Shown: positions 49,308 through 59,447, numbered from the stretch's first letter. The stretch: DNA of 64,000 nucleotides from Ardenticatenaceae bacterium (GCA_011525915.1 WYBM01000038.1:1-64000), one strand, 5' to 3'. Notes: generated from the letters alone by a model not told the origin. A program made the numbers and translations.

Positions 49308-50258
49308 CTAACCGGGCACTTTCTGGCCACGCTCGAAGCTGTAGACCACGCCAGCTAATACTTCCGATACTGACCACAAGCGCCCGGCCAGCGCCGTGTC
49401 ATAAGACTTATCGTTGGATTTTACCTTGCCGGGAGTGCCACGCATCCCCCCCCATTGGGTCGGGCCGATATAGTCACAGCCGTTGACGTCTGGGGCCGTG
49501 GCGGCGTAAAGGGTAGGTAGTGCACCCATCGCCTGGCTTTGGGCAATTAAGCTGTTGCTGAGTTTAAACAGCCAGCCCATAATTTTAGAACCATCCATCT
49601 TTGGCCCCGCTTGCAAGTTAGTAGCTGCGTAACCAGGATGGCAGCCAACGCTGATCACGCCTGCCCCCACGGATGAAAAACGGCGCTGCAGCTCATAGGT
49701 AAACAGTAAATTGGCTAACTTGCTTTGACTATAAGCCCCCCAGCGACTATAGCCACGCTCCCATTGTAAGTCATCAAAGTGAATATCCCCACTTACATGC
49801 ATGCTGCTGCTTACCGTTACCACCCTGGCACCAGGGGCAGCCAGAAGCGCGGGAAGCAGCCGGCCGGTCAGAGCAAAGTGACCCAGATGATTGGTGCCAA
49901 ACTGCATCTCAAAGCCGTCGGCTGTGCGGCGATAAGGCAGGGCCATGACCCCAGCGTTATTGATCAGCAGATGCAGCTGATCATGTTGTGCCAGAAATGT
50001 ATCGGCAAAGGTATGCACGCTGCTCAGATCAGCCAGGTCCAAAGCCTGCACAGACACCTGGGCCTGAGCATACACCTGGCGAATGGCCCGTGCCGCCGCT
50101 TCTCCTTTTTCCATGTTACGCACAGCCAGGATCACCTGGGCATTCTTCTGCGCCAGGGCCAGCGCCGCCTCGTAGCCGATACCGCTGTTGCTACCTGTGA
50201 TGACAGCGGTCTTGCCCCGTTGATCAGGGATATTGTTTTGGGTCCATTGGTTGGTCAT
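49308..50258 (-). CDS. SDR-family oxidoreductase (TetR-controlled)
   Basis: A 316-residue short-chain dehydrogenase of the retinol-dehydrogenase/WWOX-like branch. TGSNSGIGYEAALALAQ is the nucleotide motif (about 18-34), NNAGVMA in the middle, catalytic Ser in TVSSSMH, and YSQSKLANLLF as the Tyr/Lys pair. Start 50258 is preceded on the coding strand by GGAGAT and follows the operator-like palindrome at 50289-50310. The tetR gene lies just upstream on the same strand. Substrate unknown. Confidence 0.85.
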   Translation of the reverse strand: MTNQWTQNNIPDQRGKTAVITGSNSGIGYEAALALAQKNAQVILAVRNMEKGEAAARAIRQVYAQAQVSVQALDLADLSSVHTFADTFLAQHDQLHLLINNAGVMALPYRRTADGFEMQFGTNHLGHFALTGRLLPALLAAPGARVVTVSSSMHVSGDIHFDDLQWERGYSRWGAYSQSKLANLLFTYELQRRFSSVGAGVISVGCHPGYAATNLQAGPKMDGSKIMGWLFKLSNSLIAQSQAMGALPTLYAATAPDVNGCDYIGPTQWGGMRGTPGKVKSNDKSYDTALAGRLWSVSEVLAGVVYSFERGQKVPG

Positions 50259-50288
50259 CGGATATCTCCAGTTGGTGAGTATATGATC

Positions 50289-50310
50289 ATTGAATGATTG
50301 TTCATTCAAT
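50289..50310. promoter_or_regulatory. Candidate TetR operator upstream of the SDR
   Basis: ATTGAATGA (50289-50297) and TCATTCAAT (50302-50310) are perfect 9-bp arms around TTGT. It lies 30 bp upstream of the SDR start. It shares TTCATTC with the imperfect palindrome upstream of the tetR gene, as expected for one repressor binding both. Confidence 0.65.
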
Positions 50311-50344
50311 AACGGGTAAAAAAATGCTATGTCTGATAAGCAGC

Positions 50345-50926
50345 TTAACGCGCTATCGCTTGCCAGCAGGCGGCAGCGATGCTGTCCAGCACCTCATGGT
50401 CCAGCGAAGATGCCTGTACAATACCCTGGCGAGCCATACGCGCCGCTGTGCCAAAGGAAAGGGTATAAAGGGCAATGAGGGGCAAATCTTTTAATAAGCT
50501 GTCTCCGTCTGGTCTGTGATACATATTGAGCAGTTGGGCAAATATCTCTTCGCTTTCAAGTTCATCATGTTCTGTTCCAGCTAAACTCATATGGACATAA
50601 TAGGGAGAATGTTCATACTGCTCTAGAAACAGCGTTTCTTGAGGGTGGCTGCGGTAAAACTCATAGGCATTAAGCCAGATGCGGCGGAAGGCAAGCGGTG
50701 GCGGCAGCTCTTGAAGATCATTTACCATCAGGGATTTAGCAAAGGCCGCTTTAACATGACGAAAGAGGGCATGAATGAGATCATCCTTGCTGGCGTAGTA
50801 ATGATAGATGATGCCGATGCTGACGCCGGCGCGTTTAGCAATGAGGGACATGGGCGTATTGTGGAAGCCTCGCTCGGCGATTAGATCCAGGGTGGCATCT
50901 AAAATGGCTTTCTGCTTTTCGTGCAT
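50345..50926 (-). CDS. TetR-family transcriptional regulator
   Basis: The 193-residue protein has the TetR N-terminal helix-turn-helix: KQKAILDATLDLIAERGFHNTPMSLIAKRAGVSIGIIYHYYASKDDLIHALF (about 5-56). The C-terminal ligand domain is helical. I chose the ATG at 50926, just before this domain. The next gene downstream is the SDR; the two palindromes flanking tetR are its likely operators. It probably represses the SDR and itself in response to a small-molecule ligand. Confidence 0.9.
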   Translation of the reverse strand: MHEKQKAILDATLDLIAERGFHNTPMSLIAKRAGVSIGIIYHYYASKDDLIHALFRHVKAAFAKSLMVNDLQELPPPLAFRRIWLNAYEFYRSHPQETLFLEQYEHSPYYVHMSLAGTEHDELESEEIFAQLLNMYHRPDGDSLLKDLPLIALYTLSFGTAARMARQGIVQASSLDHEVLDSIAAACWQAIAR

Positions 50927-50947
50927 TGGCAAAACGACCCTCAAGTT

Positions 50948-50969
50948 ACAGATTGAACGTTCATTCTGT
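50948..50969. promoter_or_regulatory. Candidate TetR operator upstream of tetR
   Basis: ACAGATTGAAC and GTTCATTCTGT form a 22-bp imperfect palindrome with 10 of 11 pairs matching. It lies about 22 bp upstream of the tetR start at 50926. It suggests autoregulation. Confidence 0.6.
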
Positions 50970-51017
50970 ATTTTACAAACATTCTATCCCTTGGTCAAGT
51001 TCACTTCACGGCCGTGC

Positions 51018-52493
51018 TCACCCCCCGGCCATCAGTTTGACAGCGTTTAAGGTGGCTTCTAAGGTCAGGTTAAATAATCCGCCGGGAAACAAGCCCAAAA
51101 TAAGGGTCACCAGCGCCATGCCGTAAATGGCAAACTGTAACATAGGCCCGGCAACCAGTTCCCCTTCACCGTCAAACATGTACATGAGGAAAACAACACG
51201 CAGGTAATAGTACCCAGAGATAACGCTGGTAATGACGCCAATGAGCGCCAGCCAGACCAGGTCAGCCTCTAGGGCAGCCCGGAAAACATAAAACTTGGCA
51301 GAAAAGCCACCCGTTGGCGGGATGCCGGTAAGCGAAAGCATAAAATAAGCCATCACCAGTGCCAACAGGCCGTGCCGTTTGGCCAATCCTTTGTAATCAT
51401 CCAGTAGGATGCCCTCGTTATATTTCCGCTCCATGGCAATCACAACCCCAAATGCACCCAAGTTGGTGAAGAGGTAAGCGAACATGTAAAAGAGAGCGGC
51501 GCTGACACCATGCTCACTTTTAGTGGCGGCGGCTACAGCAATGAGGATGTAACCGGCATGGGCAATAGAGGAGTAGGCTAACATGCGCTTGATATTGCCC
51601 TGGCGGATAGCGACGACATTGCCCACGACTAGCGTGAGGGTAGACAGAACGGCCACGGCCGTGATCCAGGCACCATCTGCCTGGGGCAGCGCCACAACCA
51701 ACACTCGCAGCAGGGCTGCAAAGCCAGCCACCTTGGCCCCGACAGACATAAAAGCCGTCACCGGTGTCGGTGCACCTTCATATACGTCCGGCGTCCACAT
51801 GTGAAAGGGCACGGCCGCTACCTTAAAACCAGCACCCACCAGCAAGAAGGCCAGCCCGGCCATGACCAATGGCCCCGTCTCTGTCGCGGCCTGAAAGATA
51901 CCGGGAACAGAGGTGGTCGTGGTGGCCCCATACAGCAGGGCAATACCAAAAACAAAGATAGCTGAAGAAAACGCCCCCAACAGAAAATATTTCATGGCCG
52001 ATTCTTCTGCTTCGGGGCGAGGCCAGGACATGCCAGACATGATGTATAGTGGAATGGACAGCACTTCTAGCGCCAGGAAAACCAGAATCAGATCATTGGC
52101 CATACCCATCAGCATCATACCGCTAATAGAAAAGAGCAGAAGCATGTAATACTCTGGTTTCTCCAGCCCTGTGCGTTTGAGGTAACCTACGGAAATAAGG
52201 ATGGCCAGCAGTCCGGTTAAAAGGAAGGTGGTGTTAAGAAAGACGGCAAAGTTGTCCATAACCACCATCGCCTCGCCGCCCGGTGGGATAAATGTTTGAT
52301 AATGGCCATTCCACAAGCCGATATTCTGTACCAGCGCCAGCAGCAGGCCAATGGCGGCCAGCCAGACTGCCCAGCCTTTTTTATCATCGGGCGTCAACAG
52401 GTCTACAACCATGGCCAGCGTGCCGGCCGCCATCACAATAAGAACTGGGGCTACAACCAGTAAATTGATGCTTGGGGGAGTAAATTCCATCAT
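51018..52493 (-). CDS. nuoN: NADH-quinone oxidoreductase subunit N
   Basis: NuoN is one of three antiporter-like membrane subunits of complex I. The 491-residue protein has about 14 hydrophobic segments. Family segments include MLLLFSISGMMLMGMANDLILVFLALEVLSIPLYIM (about 132-167), with the conserved Glu in the E-x-L-S part; PVTAFMSVGAKVAGFAALLR and NVVAIRQGNIKRMLAYSSIAHAGYIL with conserved lysines; and SLTGIPPTGGFSAKFYVF. It lies at the promoter-distal end of the nuo cluster, separated from nuoM by a metallophosphoesterase and a molybdopterin oxidoreductase. Confidence 0.95.
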   Translation of the reverse strand: MMEFTPPSINLLVVAPVLIVMAAGTLAMVVDLLTPDDKKGWAVWLAAIGLLLALVQNIGLWNGHYQTFIPPGGEAMVVMDNFAVFLNTTFLLTGLLAILISVGYLKRTGLEKPEYYMLLLFSISGMMLMGMANDLILVFLALEVLSIPLYIMSGMSWPRPEAEESAMKYFLLGAFSSAIFVFGIALLYGATTTTSVPGIFQAATETGPLVMAGLAFLLVGAGFKVAAVPFHMWTPDVYEGAPTPVTAFMSVGAKVAGFAALLRVLVVALPQADGAWITAVAVLSTLTLVVGNVVAIRQGNIKRMLAYSSIAHAGYILIAVAAATKSEHGVSAALFYMFAYLFTNLGAFGVVIAMERKYNEGILLDDYKGLAKRHGLLALVMAYFMLSLTGIPPTGGFSAKFYVFRAALEADLVWLALIGVITSVISGYYYLRVVFLMYMFDGEGELVAGPMLQFAIYGMALVTLILGLFPGGLFNLTLEATLNAVKLMAGG

Positions 52494-52589
52494 GCCTTCT
52501 TAAACCTTCTTATTTGTTCTGAACTTCACAATAATACCACACAGCCCATCGGCGGGCACAACTTTAGGAGGCGCAACGCCAAAAGCCGA

Positions 52590-54668
52590 TCACTGTTCCG
52601 ATCGCTTTTGTATCCAGACACGGTTGCTGTGATACGTACTCTGGCCGGCCATATCACCCAGCGCGTCAGAGGTGGTGTAGTTAACATGCCCGCCTTCAAT
52701 GACCCCCCATCGTCCTTTGGGGGAAGCTACCACACCAGGGCGAATGCCGTCGGTGACAACGGCTTTGAGCTGGCAAGCACCACGGCCGTTTTTCACAATG
52801 ACCCAATCGCCGGTGGCAATGCCCCGCGCTGCCGCATCTGCTGGGTGTATCTCCATAAACGGTTCACCTTCCCGTGCCAGCAGGTCTGGCTGCCCGGCAA
52901 AGGTGCTGCTGACAAAATGGTGGGCCGCGCCCGTGATAAGCCAGAGGGAATCATCGGCGGACCTCTGTGCGCCATTATCTGTAGGCGGCGCGCCGTCATC
53001 CTGCTTGTTTGTCCAGCCGGGCAGTGGGTCCAACCCCATCTGGGCCAGTGCCGGTGAGAACAGTTCTACTTTGCCGCTGGCGGTGGGGAAACGGCCGTCA
53101 GCAAAGGGCACATCTGGCTCGTGGCGTAGTTCTATTGAGTGGGCAGCTTTTAACTGGGTCAGGGTAATGCCTTCCAGCGCGGGGGTAAACACGGCCGTAG
53201 CCGCCAACAGTTCGGTGATAACATCATCCACGTCTTGATGCAGCCAGGGGTCAGTAAATCCCATCTCGCTGGCCAATAAGCCCATCACTTCCCAGTTGCT
53301 TTTGCATTCTGCCAGCGGCGGGATGGCCGGGGCATTGTAGGCCAGTACTTGGGTGCCGTATGCTTTGTGCAGGTCAGCCTGCTCTAATTGCGAGGTGGCC
53401 GGCAAGACAATGTCTGCATAAACGGCCGTGTCTGTCATAAACAATTCATGCACTACTGTAAACAAGTCCTCTCGCTTTAACCCGGCTACAATTGCCGCCG
53501 TATTTGGTGAAGAGGTGGCCGGATTGGCGCCAAAGACAAAGAGTGACTTGATCGGTGGGTCGGTCACTTCGCCCTGCAGTGCCGCGCCCAGCCGGTTCAT
53601 ATTGACCATCCGGCCCGGCGGCGGGCATTTGGCCCATTTGTGGAGCGCCGTCCCATCCCATTGTAAGTAGCCACTGGTACTGTACATAAAGCCGCCGCCA
53701 CAACGGCCGTACTGCCCGGTGATCGCCGGTAAGGTACAAATCGCCCGCACCGTCTGCCCACCGTTTGGGTTACGCTGCAGCCCGTCGGCGATCTTAATCA
53801 GGCTGGGGGTATGGGTAGCATACAACCGCGCCAATTGTTCGATGGCGTCTATGGGCAAGCCAGTGATGGCCGCCACACGTTCGGGCGGATAATCCAGCAG
53901 CCGTTCACGGAGTTCCGGCCAGCCTACCGTATGGTTGGCCAGCCAGGTTTCATCATGCCACCCTTCACGCACAATGAGATGCGCCAACCCCAAGGCCAGG
54001 GCGCCATCGCTGCCTGGTTGGGGCATCAGATGCCAGTCTGCCTGTTTGGCCGTGCGGGTGCGGCGGGGGTCAATGACCACCAACTGCGTACCGTTTTTGC
54101 GCGCCTCGGCCAGGTGAGGCATAAAATGCGGCGCGGTGCTGACCGGGTTGTGCCCCCAGATGATGACCACGCGGCTGTGACTTACTTCGGCGTATTGCGG
54201 GCTGCGCCTTTTGCCTAAAGTGGCCTCTACGGCCATCTCTGCGGCCGCACCGCAGATAGAGCGTTCTAACTGGCTGGCCCCCAACCGGTTCCAAAAACGA
54301 CTGCTGCTCACGCCCATCTGCACCAGCCCCAAGGTGCCGCTGTAACTATAGGGCAAGATCGCTTCTGGGCCATAGTCGGCGATGATCGCCCGCCATCTGT
54401 CACCGATTTCGGCGACAGCCTCATCCCAACTCAGGCGCTCCCACTGCCCACCCCCTTTTGGGCCAACACGGCGCAGAGGGTGTTGCAGCCGTTCAGGATG
54501 GTAGACATGGTTGAGGTACGGCCGCACCTTGGCACATAACCAGCCCTGTGTTACCGGGTGATGAGGATCAGCATAAAAGTTAACGGCACGGCCGTTGTCC
54601 ACTTCCGTGATCAACCCGCAAGCATCGGGGCAATCATGTGGGCACACACCATAGACTTTTGTGGTCAT
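52590..54668 (-). CDS. Molybdopterin oxidoreductase (formate dehydrogenase-like/BisC type)
   Basis: The 692-residue protein starts GVCPHDCPDACGLITEV: three Cys of the N-terminal [4Fe-4S] site, with the fourth in WLCAKV at about residue 48. The core has GTLGLVQMGVSSSRFWNRLGAS, VIIWGHNPVSTAPHF and GFMYSTSGYLQW. Cys sits in SICGAAAEMA where some relatives have Ser or Sec as Mo ligand. The C-terminal molydopterin-dinucleotide-binding domain is present (MEIHPADAAARGIATGDWVIVKNGRG). No signal peptide, so cytosolic. Substrate unknown; formate is one option. It sits inside the nuo cluster and may pass electrons to it, an inference. Confidence 0.82.
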   Translation of the reverse strand: MTTKVYGVCPHDCPDACGLITEVDNGRAVNFYADPHHPVTQGWLCAKVRPYLNHVYHPERLQHPLRRVGPKGGGQWERLSWDEAVAEIGDRWRAIIADYGPEAILPYSYSGTLGLVQMGVSSSRFWNRLGASQLERSICGAAAEMAVEATLGKRRSPQYAEVSHSRVVIIWGHNPVSTAPHFMPHLAEARKNGTQLVVIDPRRTRTAKQADWHLMPQPGSDGALALGLAHLIVREGWHDETWLANHTVGWPELRERLLDYPPERVAAITGLPIDAIEQLARLYATHTPSLIKIADGLQRNPNGGQTVRAICTLPAITGQYGRCGGGFMYSTSGYLQWDGTALHKWAKCPPPGRMVNMNRLGAALQGEVTDPPIKSLFVFGANPATSSPNTAAIVAGLKREDLFTVVHELFMTDTAVYADIVLPATSQLEQADLHKAYGTQVLAYNAPAIPPLAECKSNWEVMGLLASEMGFTDPWLHQDVDDVITELLAATAVFTPALEGITLTQLKAAHSIELRHEPDVPFADGRFPTASGKVELFSPALAQMGLDPLPGWTNKQDDGAPPTDNGAQRSADDSLWLITGAAHHFVSSTFAGQPDLLAREGEPFMEIHPADAAARGIATGDWVIVKNGRGACQLKAVVTDGIRPGVVASPKGRWGVIEGGHVNYTTSDALGDMAGQSTYHSNRVWIQKRSEQ

Positions 54669-54741
54669 GTCTCGGTCTCCTGTGATCTTTGACCGCCATC
54701 CACTTTTATCCACTGATGGTCAGCCAGTTTTCGGAACTTGA

Positions 54742-55539
54742 TTATGGCCGGGTAAACACATGTTGGTGCACAATGGTCTGTTCTGGTAACAACTGCACCA
54801 CGTTAAACCCTGGTGGGTAGTCGGTATCATGACCGGCTTGCCAATCTGTGGGCCAGGCAGTAAATTGGGAGTATGTAGAGGGCACGGCCGTGTAGGTGAT
54901 GCCATCGCGTGTTGTTTGCATGGATTGGTGAACATGCCCATGAAACACACCACGCAGCCGCGCCCGTGCCGGTAACAAGGCTTCATGCAGCCTGGCGCCA
55001 TTGATGATCAGCATATGGGCATCCATCCAGGGCGCATGAAGCGGCCACACTGGAAAATGCACAAATACTGCCAACGGCGGGCCGTCTGGCGTTGCTTCTG
55101 CCTGTACGGCCTGTAACTGCGCCTCAGATAACAGGCCATGTGGATCAAGTTCATCAGGCGCACGGCCGTCGAGCACCAAAAAGCGATACCCCTTCACATC
55201 AAACCGGTAACACAACACGTCCGGATCATCAACCAGCGGCACCAGCGGTCCCATGGGCAAGAACTCTCGAATCATCTGTGACCGATCATGATTCCCAGTC
55301 ACATAATAGATGGGCATCTTCAACCGGGTAAACACATCTTGTGCCAGGGCATAGGCGGCTTCATCCGGGTCTGCGGCGACATCCCCGGTATGCACCACAA
55401 AATCTGGTGTCACCGGCAGGGTGTTGAGAATGTCTACCAGCTTAACCACACTGGGGTAAGAACGATGGCCGTCACGGCCGTAGGCCTGGGTTGGGCCTAC
55501 ATGGGTATCACTTATATGTATAAAACAAACCGTTTCCAT
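54742..55539 (-). CDS. Metallophosphoesterase (CpdA/Icc-like)
   Basis: The 265-residue protein has the metallophosphoesterase ligands in order: FIHISDTHVG (Asp, His) near residue 8, VHTGDVAAD, VTGNHDRSQMI, VFVHFPVW and GVFHGHVHQS. This resembles Icc/CpdA-type 3',5'-cyclic nucleotide phosphodiesterases, but substrate cannot be fixed. The ATG at 55539 begins the METVCFIHISDTH start. It lies between a terminator after nuoM and the molybdopterin oxidoreductase, so it is likely in a separate transcript with the latter and nuoN. Confidence 0.88.
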   Translation of the reverse strand: METVCFIHISDTHVGPTQAYGRDGHRSYPSVVKLVDILNTLPVTPDFVVHTGDVAADPDEAAYALAQDVFTRLKMPIYYVTGNHDRSQMIREFLPMGPLVPLVDDPDVLCYRFDVKGYRFLVLDGRAPDELDPHGLLSEAQLQAVQAEATPDGPPLAVFVHFPVWPLHAPWMDAHMLIINGARLHEALLPARARLRGVFHGHVHQSMQTTRDGITYTAVPSTYSQFTAWPTDWQAGHDTDYPPGFNVVQLLPEQTIVHQHVFTRP

Positions 55540-55556
55540 GATCCCCACCACCTAAA

Positions 55557-55601
55557 CAAAAAAAGCGGTTTTAGCCGCAGAACCTCACAACCAAAACCGC
55601 T
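55557..55601 (-). terminator. Intrinsic terminator after nuoM
   Basis: AGCGGTTTT (55564-55572) and AAAACCGCT (55593-55601) form a perfect 9-bp stem around a 20-nt loop; on the minus strand a T-run follows the stem. It lies 42 bp after the nuoM stop and before the metallophosphoesterase. Transcription of the nuoG-M part should end here, at least in part. Confidence 0.8.
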
Positions 55602-55642
55602 CACCGATTACGAACTACGGATTACTGACCACCAATCACCGA

Positions 55643-57166
55643 TCACTGTCCCAACACGGCAAAACCCGCCGTCTGCACCACATCTGAAACCAGGGCGGAT
55701 ACGCTGGTGTCCATCAGATTAAAAAAGCCAGAGGGAGCAATGCCTACCCAGAAGACAAAAAGCAGGAAGACAGCCATCACAAACAGATCACGCCGGTTGA
55801 TGTCTTGCAGGGCATTGTTTGCCTCGACGGTCACCGGCCCCAGAAATACCCGCTGGAACATCCACAATAAGTAGACGGCCGCTAAAATCACACCTGTCAC
55901 CGCAAACGCCGTAAAAATCCAGGCCGGTGCAAATGACTGCGCCCCCATAGATCCCAGCAAAATGGTAAACTCACCCACAAAGCCATTTAAACCGGGCAGG
56001 CCCATACTGGACAGCACAATGATCAGTGTCAGCACAGAAAAAACGGGCATCACCTTCCAGACGCCACCATACTCCTTGATCTCCCGTGTGTGCCGCTGTT
56101 CATACAAAACACCCACGATGAAGAACAAGGCGCCAGAGCTAATGCCGTGGTTAAAGCCTTGCAAAATGCCCCCTTGAATCCCCTCTGTCGTCAGCGAGAA
56201 AATGCCCAACACCACAAACCCCAAATGGCTGATGGACGAATAGGCCACCAGTTTCTTCACATCTTTCTGGGCAAAAGCCACCACGGCCCCATAGATAATG
56301 CCAATAATGGCCAGCACGGCAATATAGGGCGCATAGTCGGCCGATGCCTGGGGAAACAACGGCAGGTTAAAACGAATCAGGCCATAGGTGCCCATCTTCA
56401 GCAAGATACCGGCCAGGATCACCGATCCGGCCGTGGGCGCTTCCGTATGCGCGTCTGGCAGCCAGGAATGGAACGGGAAGATAGGCACCTTGATAGCAAA
56501 GGCCACAAAGAAGCTAATAAATAACAATGCTTCTACCATTCCCCCGGCCCATGCACCTCTGGCCGCAATTAAATCTGGCAAGGCAAACGTGTCTGCCTGG
56601 ATGCCCATGTACAAAATCGCCAGCAGCATCAGCAGTGACCCGGCCATGGTGTACAGAAAGAACTTGATGGCTGCATACACCCGGCGGCCGCCGCCCCAGA
56701 TGCCTATGAGAAAATACATGGGCACCAGGGTGAACTCCCAGAAAATGTAAAACAGGAACATGTCTTGTGCCAGGAAGACACCCATCATACCCACTTGCAG
56801 CAGCAGCATAAAGATGTAATACTGCCTTACCTGCGTTTCTATGGCGCTCCATGAAGAGACAATGGCCAGCAGTGAGATGATCGTGGTCAGCAGCACCATC
56901 AAAATGCTGATGCCGTCCACACCCAACCAATAAGAAATCCCCCACGAGGGAATCCACGCCATATGATCCACAAGCTGCAAGCCGGGAACACCAGGACGAT
57001 ACTGCAGCAGCACCACCACTGACAATATCAGCGTGATGGCTGAGGTGATAATGGCCGTCCACTTCATCTGCCTATCATGGGCACCGCGCCAAAACAGCAA
57101 AATTACCACCCCTACCAGAGGGAAGAAAGTGAGTAATGTCAGTAAACCGTTAAATTCGCTTTCCAT
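55643..57166 (-). CDS. nuoM: NADH-quinone oxidoreductase subunit M
   Basis: NuoM is an antiporter-like proton-pumping subunit of complex I. The 507-residue membrane protein has the hallmarks MFLFYIFWEFTLVPMYFLIGIWGG (with the key Glu), IKVPIFPFHSWLPDAHTEAPTAGSVILAGILLKMGTYGLIRF, and AFAQKDVKKLVAYSSISHLGFVVLGIF with conserved Lys, then FVGEFTILLG. Length is typical. A terminator follows. Confidence 0.97.
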   Translation of the reverse strand: MESEFNGLLTLLTFFPLVGVVILLFWRGAHDRQMKWTAIITSAITLILSVVVLLQYRPGVPGLQLVDHMAWIPSWGISYWLGVDGISILMVLLTTIISLLAIVSSWSAIETQVRQYYIFMLLLQVGMMGVFLAQDMFLFYIFWEFTLVPMYFLIGIWGGGRRVYAAIKFFLYTMAGSLLMLLAILYMGIQADTFALPDLIAARGAWAGGMVEALLFISFFVAFAIKVPIFPFHSWLPDAHTEAPTAGSVILAGILLKMGTYGLIRFNLPLFPQASADYAPYIAVLAIIGIIYGAVVAFAQKDVKKLVAYSSISHLGFVVLGIFSLTTEGIQGGILQGFNHGISSGALFFIVGVLYEQRHTREIKEYGGVWKVMPVFSVLTLIIVLSSMGLPGLNGFVGEFTILLGSMGAQSFAPAWIFTAFAVTGVILAAVYLLWMFQRVFLGPVTVEANNALQDINRRDLFVMAVFLLFVFWVGIAPSGFFNLMDTSVSALVSDVVQTAGFAVLGQ

Positions 57167-57206
57167 TGCTTCTCCAAACTCCGCAGGACAAATTAGACAA
57201 CTTATC

Positions 57207-59447
57207 CTACTGACCCATCATGAAGGGCCACAAGAAATAAATCAATAAGGCTACCGCGCCCAGAAAAACACTCAGCGCATAGGTGCGGGCATACCCCGTT
57301 TGTGATACCCGAATGCCATCGGCCAGCCATTTTGTCACACTGCCCAGGCCGTTCACAATGCCGTCTACCCCCTGGGCATCCAGTACATTGGCACTCAGGT
57401 CAGCAAACCAGACAAACGTATCACGGATCACCCGTTCATGGAAAAAGTCATGCCAGAACGACCACTCAAACTTAAAGCCCAACCAGGCTGAAAAGCGGTT
57501 AAACCCGGGAATGAGCAGCTTCATATAGAAACTATCAATGGGCAAACGGCCGAATACACCCCACAACCCCGGCACCATCTGCGTCGGGTCACGGTCCGTC
57601 GCCGTCTTAGGCCGGCCCGCGTAAACAACCGCCGCAGCGCCCATAGCCAAGACGGCCAGCCCAAAGGACATGGCCGCCACCCCTGGCTGCAGCGACGTGG
57701 GGGTATGGGGCACCATTTTTTCTTCAACAATGCCCTCTTCGGCCAATTCAAACACCTGTAAAGAATGCTCCAGCCAATGCTCTAACACCAGCGTTTGTGG
57801 AATCACTTCCTGCCCATTAAATTTGGGGAAATTAAACAAGCCGGCGACCAGAGCAAACGCGGCCAGCAAAACCAGGGAGAAGGTCATGACCGGCGTACTC
57901 TCATGGGCATGGGTCGCCGCTTTATGACGTGATTGGCCAAAAAAGACCATCATCAACTGCCGCCCCATGTAAAACGCGGTGCACACCGCCGCCAGGGTCA
58001 ACAAAATGTAAACCACAAACATGGTGGCTGAAATGTCCTGGTTGTGCGCATCAAAAGCGTGTGCCAGAATCTCATCTTTTGACCAAAATCCGGCAAAGGG
58101 GGCAATACCAGCCAGGGCCAACGCGCCAATGACATAGGTCCAAAAGGTGACCGGCATGTGGGCGCGCAAACCACCCATAAAGCGCATATCCTGGGGGTCA
58201 AAACCGTCATCCTCATGGTCGTGATGCCCGTGAGCCACTTCATGATGGCCGTGTTCCATGCCATGAATGACCGAGCCGGCGCCCATAAAGAGCAGCGCCT
58301 TAAAAAAGGCGTGGGTGATCAAATGGAACATGGCGGCCACATAGGCACCCATGCCGGCGGCGGCAATCATAAAGCCAAGCTGGCTGACGGTGGAATAGGC
58401 CAGTACTTTTTTAATGTCATACTGAGTGAAGGCAATAAGACCGGCATACAGGGCGGTGGCCGCGCCTACCAGGGCCACCACATCGGAAGAAGTCAGGCTG
58501 CCCACCACCGTTGTGCCGCTGGCCCGTGCCAGTTCATACAACACGTTGCTGCGTACAATCAGGTAGATGCCGGAAGTGACCATGGTGGCCGCGTGGATGA
58601 GTGAAGAGGCAGGGGTAGGGCCGGCCATGGCGTCTGGCAGCCAGACGTGCAGCACCAACTGTGCCGATTTACCGGTAGCGGCCACCAGGAACAAAAGCGT
58701 CACGGCCGTTAACACCGTACCCAACGCCATTTCGGTGCCAAAGATGGGCACCATCTCCTGCGCTTTAAACAACTCAATCGCGCTCTCAAAAACGTCATCG
58801 AACACCACACTATCAAACGCCCAAAAGGTGAGGATAATGCCCAAGATCATGGCGGCGTCACCAATACGGTTGGCGATCATCGCTTTGCGGGCGGCGTTGG
58901 CGTTTTTCATGGTGCCGTCTTTGGCCAGCCGTTCATGCCAGAAGCCAATGAGCAGGTAAGAACATAAGCCTACCCCTTCCCAGCCGACAAACAGCACCAG
59001 GTAATTGTTGCCGGAAACAAGGATGAGCATAAAAAAGAGGAACAGGTTGAGGTAAGCGAAGTAACGGGAAAAGTCAGGGTCGCCGTGCATGTAGCCGATG
59101 GAGTAGATGTGGATGATAGACCCCACACCGGTGACCACCAACATCATGGCCACAGAGAGCGTGTCAATTTGCATGGCCCAGGGCACAGAAAAGTTCCCCC
59201 CTGGTATCACAATCCAATTCCCTAGCAGGACCGGATCAGCGTGGAAATGGTTAGTGTGCAAGGCTACGTTCAGCAGCAGCACCACCACAAAAGCGCTTAA
59301 GGCCATGATGGTGGCAAACCAGCCAGACCACAGCTCGCCCATTTTGCGGTCATAGGTCACAAAACGCCGCCCCACCAGACCATTAAACAGCACACCGATA
59401 ACCGGAAAGATCAAAACGAGCGGGGCTAATCCAAATAATGAGTCCAT
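57207..59447 (-). CDS. nuoL: NADH-quinone oxidoreductase subunit L
   Basis: The 746-residue protein is the largest antiporter-like subunit, with the long C-terminal lateral helix region. Hallmarks are FLFFMLILVSGNNYLVLFVGWEGVGLCSYLLIGFW, KSAQLVLHVWLPDAMAGPTPASSLIHAATMVTSGIYLIVRS, FTQYDIKKVLAYSTVSQLGFMI and FAGFWSKDEILAHAFDAHN. A His-rich insert (HGHHEVAHGHHDHED) lies in the loop near residue 400. It follows nuoK by 45 bp with a hairpin between. Confidence 0.97.
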   Translation of the reverse strand: MDSLFGLAPLVLIFPVIGVLFNGLVGRRFVTYDRKMGELWSGWFATIMALSAFVVVLLLNVALHTNHFHADPVLLGNWIVIPGGNFSVPWAMQIDTLSVAMMLVVTGVGSIIHIYSIGYMHGDPDFSRYFAYLNLFLFFMLILVSGNNYLVLFVGWEGVGLCSYLLIGFWHERLAKDGTMKNANAARKAMIANRIGDAAMILGIILTFWAFDSVVFDDVFESAIELFKAQEMVPIFGTEMALGTVLTAVTLLFLVAATGKSAQLVLHVWLPDAMAGPTPASSLIHAATMVTSGIYLIVRSNVLYELARASGTTVVGSLTSSDVVALVGAATALYAGLIAFTQYDIKKVLAYSTVSQLGFMIAAAGMGAYVAAMFHLITHAFFKALLFMGAGSVIHGMEHGHHEVAHGHHDHEDDGFDPQDMRFMGGLRAHMPVTFWTYVIGALALAGIAPFAGFWSKDEILAHAFDAHNQDISATMFVVYILLTLAAVCTAFYMGRQLMMVFFGQSRHKAATHAHESTPVMTFSLVLLAAFALVAGLFNFPKFNGQEVIPQTLVLEHWLEHSLQVFELAEEGIVEEKMVPHTPTSLQPGVAAMSFGLAVLAMGAAAVVYAGRPKTATDRDPTQMVPGLWGVFGRLPIDSFYMKLLIPGFNRFSAWLGFKFEWSFWHDFFHERVIRDTFVWFADLSANVLDAQGVDGIVNGLGSVTKWLADGIRVSQTGYARTYALSVFLGAVALLIYFLWPFMMGQ